From assembly GCA_016715885.1 (NCBI GenBank), contig JADJXL010000025.1:310001-374000 (forward strand): DNA of 64,000 nucleotides, read 5' to 3'. Below are positions 26,466 to 35,374 of this stretch, in pieces. Numbering within the stretch: position 1 is the first letter of the stretch; every line of letters begins with the position of its first letter. A program made the translations under genes and the position numbers. This DNA comes from Polyangiaceae bacterium (GTDB lineage: Bacteria; Myxococcota_A; Polyangia; Polyangiales; Polyangiaceae). The notes beneath the pieces were generated by a model, which had not been told where the DNA came from, did not search any database, and worked only from the letters and a program-made list of their open reading frames with translations.

Positions 26466-29342
26466 ATGCGTTGCATTCATTGGGGTCTCATCCTTCTTGC
26501 CCTTTCTGCCGTGAGTGCGTGTACGCCTCCATCGGGTCGTGATCGTTTCGAATCCGATGTCGTGCCCGTGCTCGAAGGACGTTGCACATCGGGTGTTTGT
26601 CATGGCGTCGGCCCCGATGCCGAAAAAAACGGTGAGATCATCGAATGGCAACATTTCAATGTACGAATCGACGCGCTCGGACGCATCGCCGACGTCGATC
26701 AAGCGTATGCCATCTCGAAAAGCCGCATCAACACGATCGAAAAGCCCGAGTTCTCGTCGCTCTTGCGAAAGCCACTGGCAATGGAAGCGGGAGGAACGTT
26801 CCACGCCGGGGGCGTCATTTTTCGCCAACGAGAAGATCCAGCGTATGACGCGATCAAGCATTGGATTGAAATGGAGGACGAAGGAGGCGAAGGAGGGCGC
26901 GTCGAAGATTTGACCGAGACGCAGCAGCTTTTTGCTCGCAATGTTTTACCTCGGCTCGCGGCCCGTCAATGTTCGACATTGGCTTGCCATGGACCGGTAG
27001 CACCATTTACGGCTTTCGATTTGCCTCTCATCATCGATGGTGAGCCCGTTTTTTCGCGAGAAAGCATTCTTCACAATTATGCATCCGCGCGCATGCATTT
27101 GTTCCTCGGCGGCGATCCCCTCCTGTCACGCCTCATACGCAAAGCGATCCCTCCGGAACAAGGAGGCATCGTGCATCGCGGTGGGAATGATATCTTTTTC
27201 AATCAAGGCAAACCGGGTGATCTACGGAAAGACGACGATGTCGACGCCATTGCTTCGTGGGCCGAGGCCGAGCGAGCTGCGACGCTAGGAGAAATGCCCG
27301 CTCTGCACGGAATCGTATTCGTACGAGGCCCCGTGGGCAATAGCTCGCCGCTCGATCACGACGTATTCGTCCCCGGTTCCGACCTGTTCATTCTCGACGC
27401 GGGAAGTCCGCCTTCGGCAGCGCGCAACATCACGGCTTTGGCGCATCCCGAGGGCCCAGCGGATGTTCGGGATCCGGCGGTGGGGCACGACGGCAATCGA
27501 ATCGTATTTGCAATGCGAAAAAGTGTGCAATCGACACATGAGTTGTACGAGATTCGTCGCGACGGATCGGGCTTTCGCAAGCTCACGGAATCGGCGCCGA
27601 AACACCCCGGTGGCGGCCGGGAATCACACGTGCAACCAACGTATGGGCCCGATGGTCGAATTTATTTCGTATCGACACGCGCTGGGCAACTAGCAGAGCA
27701 CCACGCGCGGCTCGATACGGAAATCTGGGCCGTCGACCCAGAAACCCGCGCACTCGAACGATTGACACATGATCCTGCTCCGGAATTGACGCCTTCGTTT
27801 TTCGGCGTGGGTAAATCTTATGGAACGCTGGCGTTCACGGTGGTGCGCGCGACGCCCGAGGGGGATCGGTCCGTCGTTTTCCGCATGCCGCTCGATCACA
27901 ACAAAGTTCATCACGGTGACCCTGAATTGCACGTGCACCACGGTTTGACTGCAACGCGCGACTTGATTCTAGGCATGCGAGCGATGCCGGACGGCCGTTT
28001 TTCCACGGCGCTCGTGAAATTCGATTCAGTTTGGCAAGCAGGCACGATCGCAATCTTCGACCGTCAGATCGGTCCCGAATTGTCGCAAAGCGACGCACAC
28101 TCGGCATCCGTCGGGGGGTTTCGTCATGCTTTCGTCCCGCTCACCTTTCCGTTCAATCCCAGCGGCGTTACCTTTTCAGCCGCGCGGCATCCCGTGCCCA
28201 TGCCGGATGGGCGCCTCTTGGTGACTCTCGCAAAACCTCCCTTCGATCCATTGGATCCTTCGACAGAGCCCGATTTCGGACTTTTTTTGCTGACGCTCAC
28301 GGAAGACCGTACGCTTGGTGGTCCACGCATTACGGCGGTCGACGTCGTCGCAGACGAGCCTGGCATTTCCGAATACGATGCCGAACCGCTCGTCGCCCGA
28401 CCGCTCGAGGACGACCCGTCGCACGAGCCCGCTTGGGATCCAACGCTTTCAACCGGCAAGCTCGCGTATCGTCACGTCGAGACGCTCGAAGCAATCATGC
28501 GAAATGTATCGCCGGTCGGCGCAAAAACATTACGCAACGACCTCGTCGCCGTTCGTCTTATCGAATCGATACCAACGACGCCTGACGATTTGGCACACGG
28601 ACCCATTTCGGCAAGCATGCATGGGCGAAGCCGCATTCTCGCTGAACTGCCGCTTCTTGGTGGTTCGTTGTACCTGGAAGTTCCGGCGGCCACGCCATTT
28701 CGTGTGCAGACGCTCGATGCCCACGGTTTGGCGATAGGCACGCAACACCGGCGGTGGATCGATGTTGCACCCGGCCAAACCTTTCCGGGAGGCGTGTCCC
28801 CTGCCCTGTATCCGACGCTATGCGCGACCTGTCATGGATCGCTTTCGGGACTCCCGCAAGATGCGGGCGGACCGATACCCGACACGATTACGCAAGCGTC
28901 GATGACACTCGCGACGCACGACGCGCTCGACCCTCGAAGACCCCGCGCACCAATGCCCGTCGGCGCCAACCCCATCGTCATTGATTTTCGTGCCGACGTA
29001 TTGCCGCTCATCCAGCGATCGTGCGTAAAGGGATGTCATCAAGGCCCTGCGGCCGCTGGAGGGCTCGACCTGGAAGCCCACGCCACCGCGAAATTCGACA
29101 CGGCGTACGAGGCTCTCGTCGCGCCGGGTGTCGGGTCGGGCAATGGCAGAAAATACGTGGACGACATTGGTTCGAGCGCCCGATCGAGCTATTTGGTGGA
29201 GCGACTTTTGGGCCGCGAATTGGACGCTCCGCGAAACGTGGACGGCGCATGCAAAGGCGATCCACCGCTCGATGAAAATGAACGGCTCGTCCTGACGCGC
29301 TGGATTGATCTCGGCGCAGTTTATCGAGGAGCCCCGCCATGA
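26466..29342 (+). CDS. Large heme-motif lipoprotein with central beta-propeller-like region
   Basis: The 958-aa product starts at the ATG at 26466 (MRCIHWGLILLALSAVSAC), a lipoprotein signal; a TTG at 26445 is in frame. It has four cytochrome-like motifs: RCTSGVCHG (about 39), QCSTLACHG (about 168), LCATCHG (about 788) and SCVKGCHQG (about 852). Only the third is canonical CxxCH; the others are CX4CH, CX4CH and CX3CH. Between them lies a propeller-like region (DPAVGHDGNRIVFAMRK, QPTYGPDGRIYFVSTR). The layout resembles proteins annotated as hydrazine-synthase-alpha-like, but that is only a fold-level suggestion. It is the first gene of the operon. Confidence 0.82.
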   Translation: MRCIHWGLILLALSAVSACTPPSGRDRFESDVVPVLEGRCTSGVCHGVGPDAEKNGEIIEWQHFNVRIDALGRIADVDQAYAISKSRINTIEKPEFSSLLRKPLAMEAGGTFHAGGVIFRQREDPAYDAIKHWIEMEDEGGEGGRVEDLTETQQLFARNVLPRLAARQCSTLACHGPVAPFTAFDLPLIIDGEPVFSRESILHNYASARMHLFLGGDPLLSRLIRKAIPPEQGGIVHRGGNDIFFNQGKPGDLRKDDDVDAIASWAEAERAATLGEMPALHGIVFVRGPVGNSSPLDHDVFVPGSDLFILDAGSPPSAARNITALAHPEGPADVRDPAVGHDGNRIVFAMRKSVQSTHELYEIRRDGSGFRKLTESAPKHPGGGRESHVQPTYGPDGRIYFVSTRAGQLAEHHARLDTEIWAVDPETRALERLTHDPAPELTPSFFGVGKSYGTLAFTVVRATPEGDRSVVFRMPLDHNKVHHGDPELHVHHGLTATRDLILGMRAMPDGRFSTALVKFDSVWQAGTIAIFDRQIGPELSQSDAHSASVGGFRHAFVPLTFPFNPSGVTFSAARHPVPMPDGRLLVTLAKPPFDPLDPSTEPDFGLFLLTLTEDRTLGGPRITAVDVVADEPGISEYDAEPLVARPLEDDPSHEPAWDPTLSTGKLAYRHVETLEAIMRNVSPVGAKTLRNDLVAVRLIESIPTTPDDLAHGPISASMHGRSRILAELPLLGGSLYLEVPAATPFRVQTLDAHGLAIGTQHRRWIDVAPGQTFPGGVSPALYPTLCATCHGSLSGLPQDAGGPIPDTITQASMTLATHDALDPRRPRAPMPVGANPIVIDFRADVLPLIQRSCVKGCHQGPAAAGGLDLEAHATAKFDTAYEALVAPGVGSGNGRKYVDDIGSSARSSYLVERLLGRELDAPRNVDGACKGDPPLDENERLVLTRWIDLGAVYRGAPP

Positions 29343-29788
29343 GAATCGCGCACGTCATTGCGGCAGCAGCTCTCGGATGCGGATGCGGCACGCCCGACGA
29401 TGGCACGGTTCCATTGCGATGGCTCGATCGGGACAGGTTTGTCTCGGATGTACAGCCCATTCTCGCCGAACGATGTGCGAATCCAAGTTGTCATGGGAGG
29501 CCGGAACGACCCCTTTCGATTTATGCGCCCTTGCGTTTTCGCGGAGACGTTTCGCGCAGGTTCCTCGACGAACCGCTTTGGCCCGCGGAAATCGACCACA
29601 ATTACCAGGCATGCGTGCTCTTTTCGACCGAAGCGGATCGACCGATCGATGCGCTGCTGATTGCCAAACCGCTTGCGACGCGGCGATATCATGGAGGAGG
29701 TGCGGTATTCGATTCCGAAGACGATCATGATTACCGAAGAATCCTCGAATGGATAACCGATGGGCATCACCCAGGAGACGTACCATGA
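29339..29788 (+). CDS. Small cytochrome-like lipoprotein
   Basis: The 149-aa product has a short signal (MRIAHVIAAAALGCGC) and one heme-like motif RCANPSCHGRPERPL, with CX4CH spacing as in the preceding protein. The rest (GDVSRRFLDEPLWPAE, YHGGGAVFDSEDDHDYRRIL) resembles the repeat unit of the large protein's N-terminal part. Its ATG overlaps the upstream stop by 4 bp (ATGA), so the two proteins are probably made in fixed ratio and may form a complex. Confidence 0.82.
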   Translation: MRIAHVIAAAALGCGCGTPDDGTVPLRWLDRDRFVSDVQPILAERCANPSCHGRPERPLSIYAPLRFRGDVSRRFLDEPLWPAEIDHNYQACVLFSTEADRPIDALLIAKPLATRRYHGGGAVFDSEDDHDYRRILEWITDGHHPGDVP

Positions 29789-30003
29789 CAAACCGCGGTT
29801 GGGCGTGGTCGTTGTTCGCACTCTTGCCATTCACAAGCGCATGCGAGCCCGTTCGCGCGTGGGAACGAGGTCTGCTTTCACATCCCGCCATGCGGTCGGA
29901 TACGCGGCCCGAAGAGACGCGGGCACGTAATCACATGCTCGGCGCGCGTGAGGCATCACAGGGTGCATCAGGGGAACGAGGTGGTGGATGCGGCTGCAAG
30001 TGA
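29785..30003 (+). CDS. DUF4266-type small lipoprotein
   Basis: The 72-aa product starts at the ATG at 29785, overlapping the previous stop by 4 bp with AGGAG upstream. It has a lipoprotein signal (WSLFALLPFTSAC) and the DUF4266 pattern PVRAWERGLLSHPAM … EASQGASGERGGGCGCK, with the invariant Gly/Cys tail. DUF4266 genes commonly precede DUF3570 genes, as here. The role is unknown, although the Cys tail suggests metal or cofactor handling. Confidence 0.88.
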   Translation: MTNRGWAWSLFALLPFTSACEPVRAWERGLLSHPAMRSDTRPEETRARNHMLGAREASQGASGERGGGCGCK

Positions 30004-31100
30004 TTGGCGCATTCGCCGCAATGATGCTTTGGACGGCGCCCGCTGTAGCAGAGGGTCGCGGCGCGACGTGGGTGTCATTTTTTTCGTCGAGCGACCATTT
30101 GACCGTGATTTCTCCGCAAGCGTCGGCGCGCGTCCCTTTGCGCGATTGGCTCACGATGGACGCGAGTTACGAGGCCGATGTCATTACTGCGGCGAGCGTC
30201 GATTTGGTCACCGCTGCGTCGCCTCGCGGTTACCAGGAAGAGCGCCATGGATTCAGCGCGGGCGCGACGTTCCGCCCCGCCGCAGCAACGGTCGTGGCGG
30301 CTCAATATACGCCCAGTTTCGAGCCCGACTACGTTTCGCACGGCGTCGCCCTTTCCGCCGAACGAGAATGGTGGGATCGCCGGCTCACGACGCAGGTTGG
30401 TTACCGGTTCAGCGCCGATCGAATCGGCCGGCGCGGCGATGCGCAGGACACGTGGCAAAAGCTCAACAGCCATTCCCTCACCGTGGGCCTTGGTTGGGTG
30501 TTCAGCCGCCGCATGGTTGGCGACGTCGTCTACGAATTGCAATTTCATGACGGTTTTCAATCGAGTCCTTATCGTTACGTGCCCATTTATCATCCGGGAT
30601 CGAACTATGCCATTGGAGGGGTACCAGAATCGGTGCCCACGGAACGCACTCGTCACGCCATTGCGGCGGGCCTTCGGCGGGCATTTGGTTCCCATTGGTT
30701 TGGTAGCGCGAGGTTGCGTCTGTATGCCGACACGTGGGGAATCGCGAGTTTCACGAACGAATTCGAAGTTCAACGATCGTTATTTGGTTCGCGCATCTTA
30801 TTGGGATTGCGCGGCCGCATCTACGGGCAGAGCTCGGCCACGTTTCACGCTTACCGATACGAGCTGCGCGACGACGCATTGCCCAAATTCCGTGACGCCG
30901 ACAAAATGCTTTCGTCCGGATTTTCGTTCCTCGGCGGCCCGCGCATCGACGCAAGCTTCGGACGTATCGGCCCCATTTCAGACCTACGCGCAACGTGCAT
31001 GTTCGAGTTTTACGCTCAACGATTCTTCAATTTTGCACCGCTTTCCGAACGATACGCCACCATCGTGTCGTTTGGCGTCGCGGCGGAGTTCGACCCATGA
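29988..31100 (+). CDS. DUF3570 outer-membrane beta-barrel protein
   Basis: The 370-aa product has a cleavable signal (MRLQVIGAFAAMMLWTAPAVA) and alternating amphipathic strands ending in an aromatic-rich C-terminus (YATIVSFGVAAEFDP), typical of an outer-membrane barrel. It matches the DUF3570 pattern and its usual pairing with DUF4266. The ATG lies inside the end of the DUF4266 gene (16-bp overlap) with GGTGG upstream. In this operon it would supply the pore or scaffold for the heme lipoproteins; that is inference. Confidence 0.85.
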   Translation: MRLQVIGAFAAMMLWTAPAVAEGRGATWVSFFSSSDHLTVISPQASARVPLRDWLTMDASYEADVITAASVDLVTAASPRGYQEERHGFSAGATFRPAAATVVAAQYTPSFEPDYVSHGVALSAEREWWDRRLTTQVGYRFSADRIGRRGDAQDTWQKLNSHSLTVGLGWVFSRRMVGDVVYELQFHDGFQSSPYRYVPIYHPGSNYAIGGVPESVPTERTRHAIAAGLRRAFGSHWFGSARLRLYADTWGIASFTNEFEVQRSLFGSRILLGLRGRIYGQSSATFHAYRYELRDDALPKFRDADKMLSSGFSFLGGPRIDASFGRIGPISDLRATCMFEFYAQRFFNFAPLSERYATIVSFGVAAEFDP

Positions 31101-31657
31101 AAAAATGCCTTCTTGCTCTTGGCTTTTGGTCGCTCGCTGGCTGCACGGCACCGCCCGAGCGTCCCAATGGTGGCAAAGACGAGCCAGACGCCGGCGCGCC
31201 CTGTTTCATCGGACTCGAAATGGGTCAGGTTGCGGACGAAAGCTTTTTACCTTTTCAAGACGACCAGATGGTCGATGTCGTACTTGGTTTCCAAGGGTTT
31301 CGTTTCATCGAAGGCGCTGCCCGAATCACCGGAACCGATGCCGAATTCGTGTCCTTTCGCTTCCACGTCACGTTTCAGGACCATTCGCCCATCGTTCAGG
31401 ATCGCATCGCATTCATGACTTCTCTACCGACGGGTGCCCGATTGGCTGAAAACGTGCAAATATTCTTCAATGACATTCCCATGACGGAACTGCTCGACGA
31501 GCACCCGCGTCTCGACGCCACCGCAACGGCCGGAAATTGCACGGGCAAACAGACATTGTCATTGCGGCTCGGCGATGGCGGAACTTGTGACGATTTGACA
31601 GAAGGGGGCACATTGTTTCCGGACGGAGGTGGACCATGCGCCGACGCTGGGCTCTGA
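31097..31657 (+). CDS. Small lipoprotein of unknown function
   Basis: The 186-aa product begins MKKCLLALGFWSLAGC (lipobox LAGC). Its ATG overlaps the DUF3570 stop by 4 bp. The mature part looks like a beta-sandwich (GFQGFRFIEGAARITGTDAE, FVSFRFHVTFQDHSP) and has four Cys after the lipid anchor. No family is recognised. It overlaps the next gene by 22 bp. Position alone suggests it is a component of the same envelope complex. Confidence 0.78.
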   Translation: MKKCLLALGFWSLAGCTAPPERPNGGKDEPDAGAPCFIGLEMGQVADESFLPFQDDQMVDVVLGFQGFRFIEGAARITGTDAEFVSFRFHVTFQDHSPIVQDRIAFMTSLPTGARLAENVQIFFNDIPMTELLDEHPRLDATATAGNCTGKQTLSLRLGDGGTCDDLTEGGTLFPDGGGPCADAGL

Positions 31658-34101
31658 ATATCTGCTCCCCGATTGCAATTGTTGCCTTTGGTATTTGGGG
31701 AATCGCCGGATGTGGTCCGGTCGATAGCGAATTCCAAAGAATTTCTCTCGATCCCGGCCCCAATCCATTCGGTCCAGGTGATGTCCTTTGGTCGCCCCAA
31801 CCCCGCAGAGATCATCCGCTCGCATTGGCCATTTTGCCAAGTGGTGACAAACTTTACGTAGCCCTGCAAGGCGTCGAGGACGAACCAGGCAAGCACGTGG
31901 CCATCGTCGATACCTCGAACGAACGAGTGGTTCGCCGAATCGAAGTCGGCTCGAGCCCCACGGCGATGGCGCTTCATCCATTGGGGCGATTTCTTGCCGT
32001 CGTCAATCGATTCTCCAATTTCGTTTCGATCATCGATACGCAAAAGGACGACGTGGTCGCCGAAGTGCCGGTTCCTTTTCATACGGTGGACATCAAATTC
32101 GCTCCTGATGGTTCCGAAGCTTATTTGGCCAATCGGTGGAAAGACAGCGTCTTGCATTGGGATATCGATGTGAGCGACCGATTTCGCGTCGTGGGGGACG
32201 ATTATTCGGCAAAGCCCCCGGAGGCCCCGATGGGCATTGCCGTCGGTGACAACCCTCGATCGCTTTCGTTTTCCCCGGATGGATTGCGGCTATACGTCGT
32301 GAGTCCCACGGCATTGTCGCTATCGATCATCGACGTGACGATCCATCGGGAAATTCGCCGAGTGACGATCGGATCTCCGCCCGCCGATGTATTGGCGACG
32401 GAAGCATTCGTCTTCGTACCACACATCGGGCGAGGTACGCACCATCCGCCTGATTCGGGGTACGATACGGACGAAGATGGTATGCCCGGCGATGGAACTG
32501 CAAACGTGATGTTCCAGGACGTTCAAAACGAGATAGCGGTGCTCGACAGGGACGGCAATCTCTTGCGCGAATATACGTCGGATACCATATGCTGCCGCGA
32601 TTTTCGCGATGTCGATCCGGACGATCCTGCCAAAGGAGCGGCGCTGCCCGCTCCCGACACGTGGCCCGCTTCGAGGCTCGCGTATCTACCGCCCAAAGCT
32701 CGATGGATCGTCGCCGGCGCATTGCCCGAACGGCTTGCATTTCACGACGATCGGTTGTTTGTCGTGTATTCCGGCTCGAACGAAGTTCAAAGCTTCGACG
32801 TGGGCCCCGGTGGCGAGCTCATTCCGCGACAAACGGGCGGGGCGCTATTTCGCACTGGAATGAATCCATTCGACATCGTGCTTTCTCCTGGCGGCACGCG
32901 TGCGTACGTGAGCGAGCGATTGGGTGAAGGCATCACGGTGCTGGATTTGGAATCGGGTCCGGGCTCGGAGCGAAGAATTGCCGTCGGATCGCTCGACGAA
33001 CCTCCTTTTCCCGCCACGGACGCTGAAATGGGCGAAGCCGTCAATTTCGTGACCGCACCTCTCACGGTCGACGGCGATCAGACCTGTGTCCATTGTCATC
33101 GCGAAGGCGGCAGCGTGGCTCGCCCCATTGCAATGCCATTGCAACAGGACATCGTGTGGGGAACGCGCATGGTGATGGCATACCGCGGGGCAGCGGATAC
33201 GCGTCCGTGGTTCATGGAAAGCGCCATGACGGACACGAACTTTTTTCCCGTCATCAATGAATTCGCCCGCAAGGAAAACTTCTGCTGCGAAGCGCTCGAT
33301 CCACTCATTTGGTCCGCCTATCCTTCCCTGTCGGAATGCTCCAATGATTCGGGCAAACCCGGCTGCAACCACGTGCTCCATTGCAAGGACGATCCACCTC
33401 CTGAATGCGCGCAGCGCAATTACGGCAGTCCGCATTCGACACGGAATCAACACTTCAAAGAGGGAGCCAAGATGCTGTTCGGGCGCGACAAGACCATAGG
33501 GGACGTCTTGTTTCAAGAAAATCTCGACGGTGCAAAAGATGGCATTTCTCTCGATTTCGGTGGCGTGACGCGAGCTCTCGGCCTGTTTTTGCTCGTGCGA
33601 CCTCGTTTTTTGCCCAACCCGAATGCGCGCGAACCATCGGCTGCAGCAAAACGCGGTCGCGTGCTTTACGAGTCGCCCGTCACGGGGTGCAATACGTGCC
33701 ATCCGCTGCCGCTCACAACGATTACAGCCGATTTCAATCCATCTCGGCTACCGATCCGATTTCCCCCCGTCATCACACCCCGAAAGAACGATGCCGGGGA
33801 AAACGCCGACAATGTAATTCCGGGCTTTTTGCAGACATTTCCCGATGCCGAGCAAGATGCTGGAGGTGTTCGATTCGGCGTGCCGCAACTTCGAGGCATT
33901 TGGGATCGGGCGCAACGCTTTTATCACGACGGGAGGGCCAACAATTTGCGCGAAGCACTCGCGACACCGGGGCATCCTGCGCTTCTGCCGGGAGAAACTG
34001 GCTACAACGAGACGTTCGGAATGCCCGATACGCATGGCACGACATCGCAATTGACCCCGGACGAGCTCGAAGACCTCATTGCCTTTTTATTGACGCTCTA
34101 G
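31636..34101 (+). CDS. Lipoprotein fusion: YncE-like beta-propeller + MauG/di-heme cytochrome c peroxidase-like domain
   Basis: The 821-aa product has a signal ending FGIWGIAGC. Residues about 50-450 form a YncE/lactonase-type propeller with repeated blades (KHVAIVDTSNERVVRRIEVG, SVLHWDIDVSDRFRV, LSLSIIDVTIHREIRRVTIG). The C-terminal half has two canonical heme motifs, CVHCH (about 483) and CNTCH (about 684), and the peroxidase/MauG-like FYHDGRANNLREAL (about 764). MauG-like enzymes oxidise proteins or reduce peroxide; the substrate here is unknown. It is last in the operon. Confidence 0.88.
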   Translation: MRRRWALNICSPIAIVAFGIWGIAGCGPVDSEFQRISLDPGPNPFGPGDVLWSPQPRRDHPLALAILPSGDKLYVALQGVEDEPGKHVAIVDTSNERVVRRIEVGSSPTAMALHPLGRFLAVVNRFSNFVSIIDTQKDDVVAEVPVPFHTVDIKFAPDGSEAYLANRWKDSVLHWDIDVSDRFRVVGDDYSAKPPEAPMGIAVGDNPRSLSFSPDGLRLYVVSPTALSLSIIDVTIHREIRRVTIGSPPADVLATEAFVFVPHIGRGTHHPPDSGYDTDEDGMPGDGTANVMFQDVQNEIAVLDRDGNLLREYTSDTICCRDFRDVDPDDPAKGAALPAPDTWPASRLAYLPPKARWIVAGALPERLAFHDDRLFVVYSGSNEVQSFDVGPGGELIPRQTGGALFRTGMNPFDIVLSPGGTRAYVSERLGEGITVLDLESGPGSERRIAVGSLDEPPFPATDAEMGEAVNFVTAPLTVDGDQTCVHCHREGGSVARPIAMPLQQDIVWGTRMVMAYRGAADTRPWFMESAMTDTNFFPVINEFARKENFCCEALDPLIWSAYPSLSECSNDSGKPGCNHVLHCKDDPPPECAQRNYGSPHSTRNQHFKEGAKMLFGRDKTIGDVLFQENLDGAKDGISLDFGGVTRALGLFLLVRPRFLPNPNAREPSAAAKRGRVLYESPVTGCNTCHPLPLTTITADFNPSRLPIRFPPVITPRKNDAGENADNVIPGFLQTFPDAEQDAGGVRFGVPQLRGIWDRAQRFYHDGRANNLREALATPGHPALLPGETGYNETFGMPDTHGTTSQLTPDELEDLIAFLLTL

Positions 34102-34196
34102 ACGGCCCGCAGAGCTAACCAAACGATACGTGAGTTTTCTCGTCGCACAGTTGAAAACAGCTTCCAAAGAAACGGCATAAAAAGCAGATGACCCCC

Positions 34197-34202
34197 TTGA
34201 CT
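34197..34202 (+). promoter_or_regulatory. Predicted -35 element of the anaerobic benzoyl-CoA operon
   Basis: TTGACT matches the sigma-70 -35 box in five of six positions. With a 17-bp spacer the -10 position is AAGCAT (34220-34225), a weak match. The palindromic operator starts 12 bp after that. No clear FNR-type site or -24/-12 promoter was seen. Confidence 0.4.
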
Positions 34203-34237
34203 TTGTACCCAATACCCTCAAGCATCATCCAAACAAC

Positions 34238-34253
34238 GAACGAACGTTCGTTC
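34238..34253. promoter_or_regulatory. 16-bp perfect palindrome, probable TetR operator
   Basis: GAACGAACGTTCGTTC is a perfect inverted repeat of the kind bound by FadR/AcrR-like TetR proteins. It lies between the predicted -10 and the had start codon (34280). The TetR gene inside the same operon (37298-37981) is the obvious candidate to bind it. Its position overlaps the expected transcription start, consistent with repression. Confidence 0.75.
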
Positions 34254-34279
34254 ATTTTCTCCGACTGGAGGGACGGCGC

Positions 34280-35359
34280 ATGAACACGACGGCGCGGGCT
34301 TGGTTTCTCGAACGCCCGGGGCAGCCGCTTCGCGAGGCGGATTTGGCTCTGCCGGACCCAGGTCCAGGCGAAGCGATCGTGGAAGTCTTAGCGTGTGGGA
34401 TGTGTCACACAGACTTTGCGTATGCGTCTGGGACGGTGGCGCCGAACCATGCCCTGCCCTTGGTGCTCGGCCATGAAGTTGTAGGCACGGTGACTCGCTC
34501 TGGCGATCAATGGCTCGAGGGGCAGGTCGTGATCGTGCCGGCGGTCATGCCTTGCGGTCAATGTGCGCTTTGCAAAATGGGGCGCGGTAATGCATGCAAT
34601 GCGCAGAAGATGCCTGGCAATGACATTCACGGGGGCTTTGCGTCGCATATTCGGGTTCCTTCGAATGCCCTCGTGGTGGTGCCCAGCGCTCCAGAGGGCG
34701 TGGATGTTCGAATGTTCGGCGTGGTGGCCGATGCCGTATCGACGGCGTATCAAGCAATTCGGCGAGCAGGGCTCGGCGCCGGAGACGTTGCATTCGTCGT
34801 GGGTACGGGGGGAGTCGGTGGATATGTCGTGCAGATAGCTCATGCGCTCGGGGCGCGCGTCATTGCATGCGACGTCGATGCGCATCGGCTAGCATTGATT
34901 GCCCGTCATGGTGCGGACGAAGTCGTCGATGTGAATGGCAAAGGTCCGAAGGACATACGCAAAGAGCTGCACGGAATGGCGCGCAGTTGGGGCATCCCGA
35001 CGCATGCATATCGCATTTTCGAATGCAGTGGTGTCGCGCGAGGTCAAGAATTGGCCTACGCCCTTCTCGCGCGAGCTGCAACGATGGTCGTCGTGGGATA
35101 TACGATGGATACCATCAACGTTCGTCTTGCCAATCTCATGGCATTCGACGCATCGGTGCATGGATCGTGGGGTTGTCCTCCGGAGCTCTATCCCGAAGTG
35201 CTTCGCATGATATTCGACGGGCGAATCGTCCTCGATCCATTCGTCGAATTCGCTCCACTCTCCGCCGTGAATTCGCTGCTCGATGCAATGGCCGCTCATA
35301 CGCTGACCAAACGGATGGTGTTGGACCCGCGAGTTTCGTCCGCGGCCTCGAACACATGA
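34280..35359 (+). CDS. had: 6-hydroxycyclohex-1-ene-1-carbonyl-CoA dehydrogenase (Had)
   Basis: Had oxidises 6-hydroxycyclohex-1-ene-carbonyl-CoA to the 6-oxo compound in the anaerobic benzoyl-CoA pathway. The 359-aa product is a zinc-type medium-chain dehydrogenase: catalytic zinc ligands in CGMCHTD and GHEVVG, a structural-zinc loop CGQCALCKMGRGNAC and the NAD-binding GTGGVGGY. GGAGGG lies 7 nt before the ATG. It is first in an operon with oah and dch, which makes Had rather than a generic alcohol dehydrogenase the best call. Confidence 0.93.
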   Translation: MNTTARAWFLERPGQPLREADLALPDPGPGEAIVEVLACGMCHTDFAYASGTVAPNHALPLVLGHEVVGTVTRSGDQWLEGQVVIVPAVMPCGQCALCKMGRGNACNAQKMPGNDIHGGFASHIRVPSNALVVVPSAPEGVDVRMFGVVADAVSTAYQAIRRAGLGAGDVAFVVGTGGVGGYVVQIAHALGARVIACDVDAHRLALIARHGADEVVDVNGKGPKDIRKELHGMARSWGIPTHAYRIFECSGVARGQELAYALLARAATMVVVGYTMDTINVRLANLMAFDASVHGSWGCPPELYPEVLRMIFDGRIVLDPFVEFAPLSAVNSLLDAMAAHTLTKRMVLDPRVSSAASNT

Positions 35360-35374
35360 CCAAAGGAGTACTCC

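Noticed and set aside
34102..34279. FNR-type (TTGAT-N4-ATCAA) site or sigma-54 promoter before had
   Set aside because: TTGA and TCAA occur but with the wrong spacing, and no GG-N10-GC core of a -24/-12 promoter was found.
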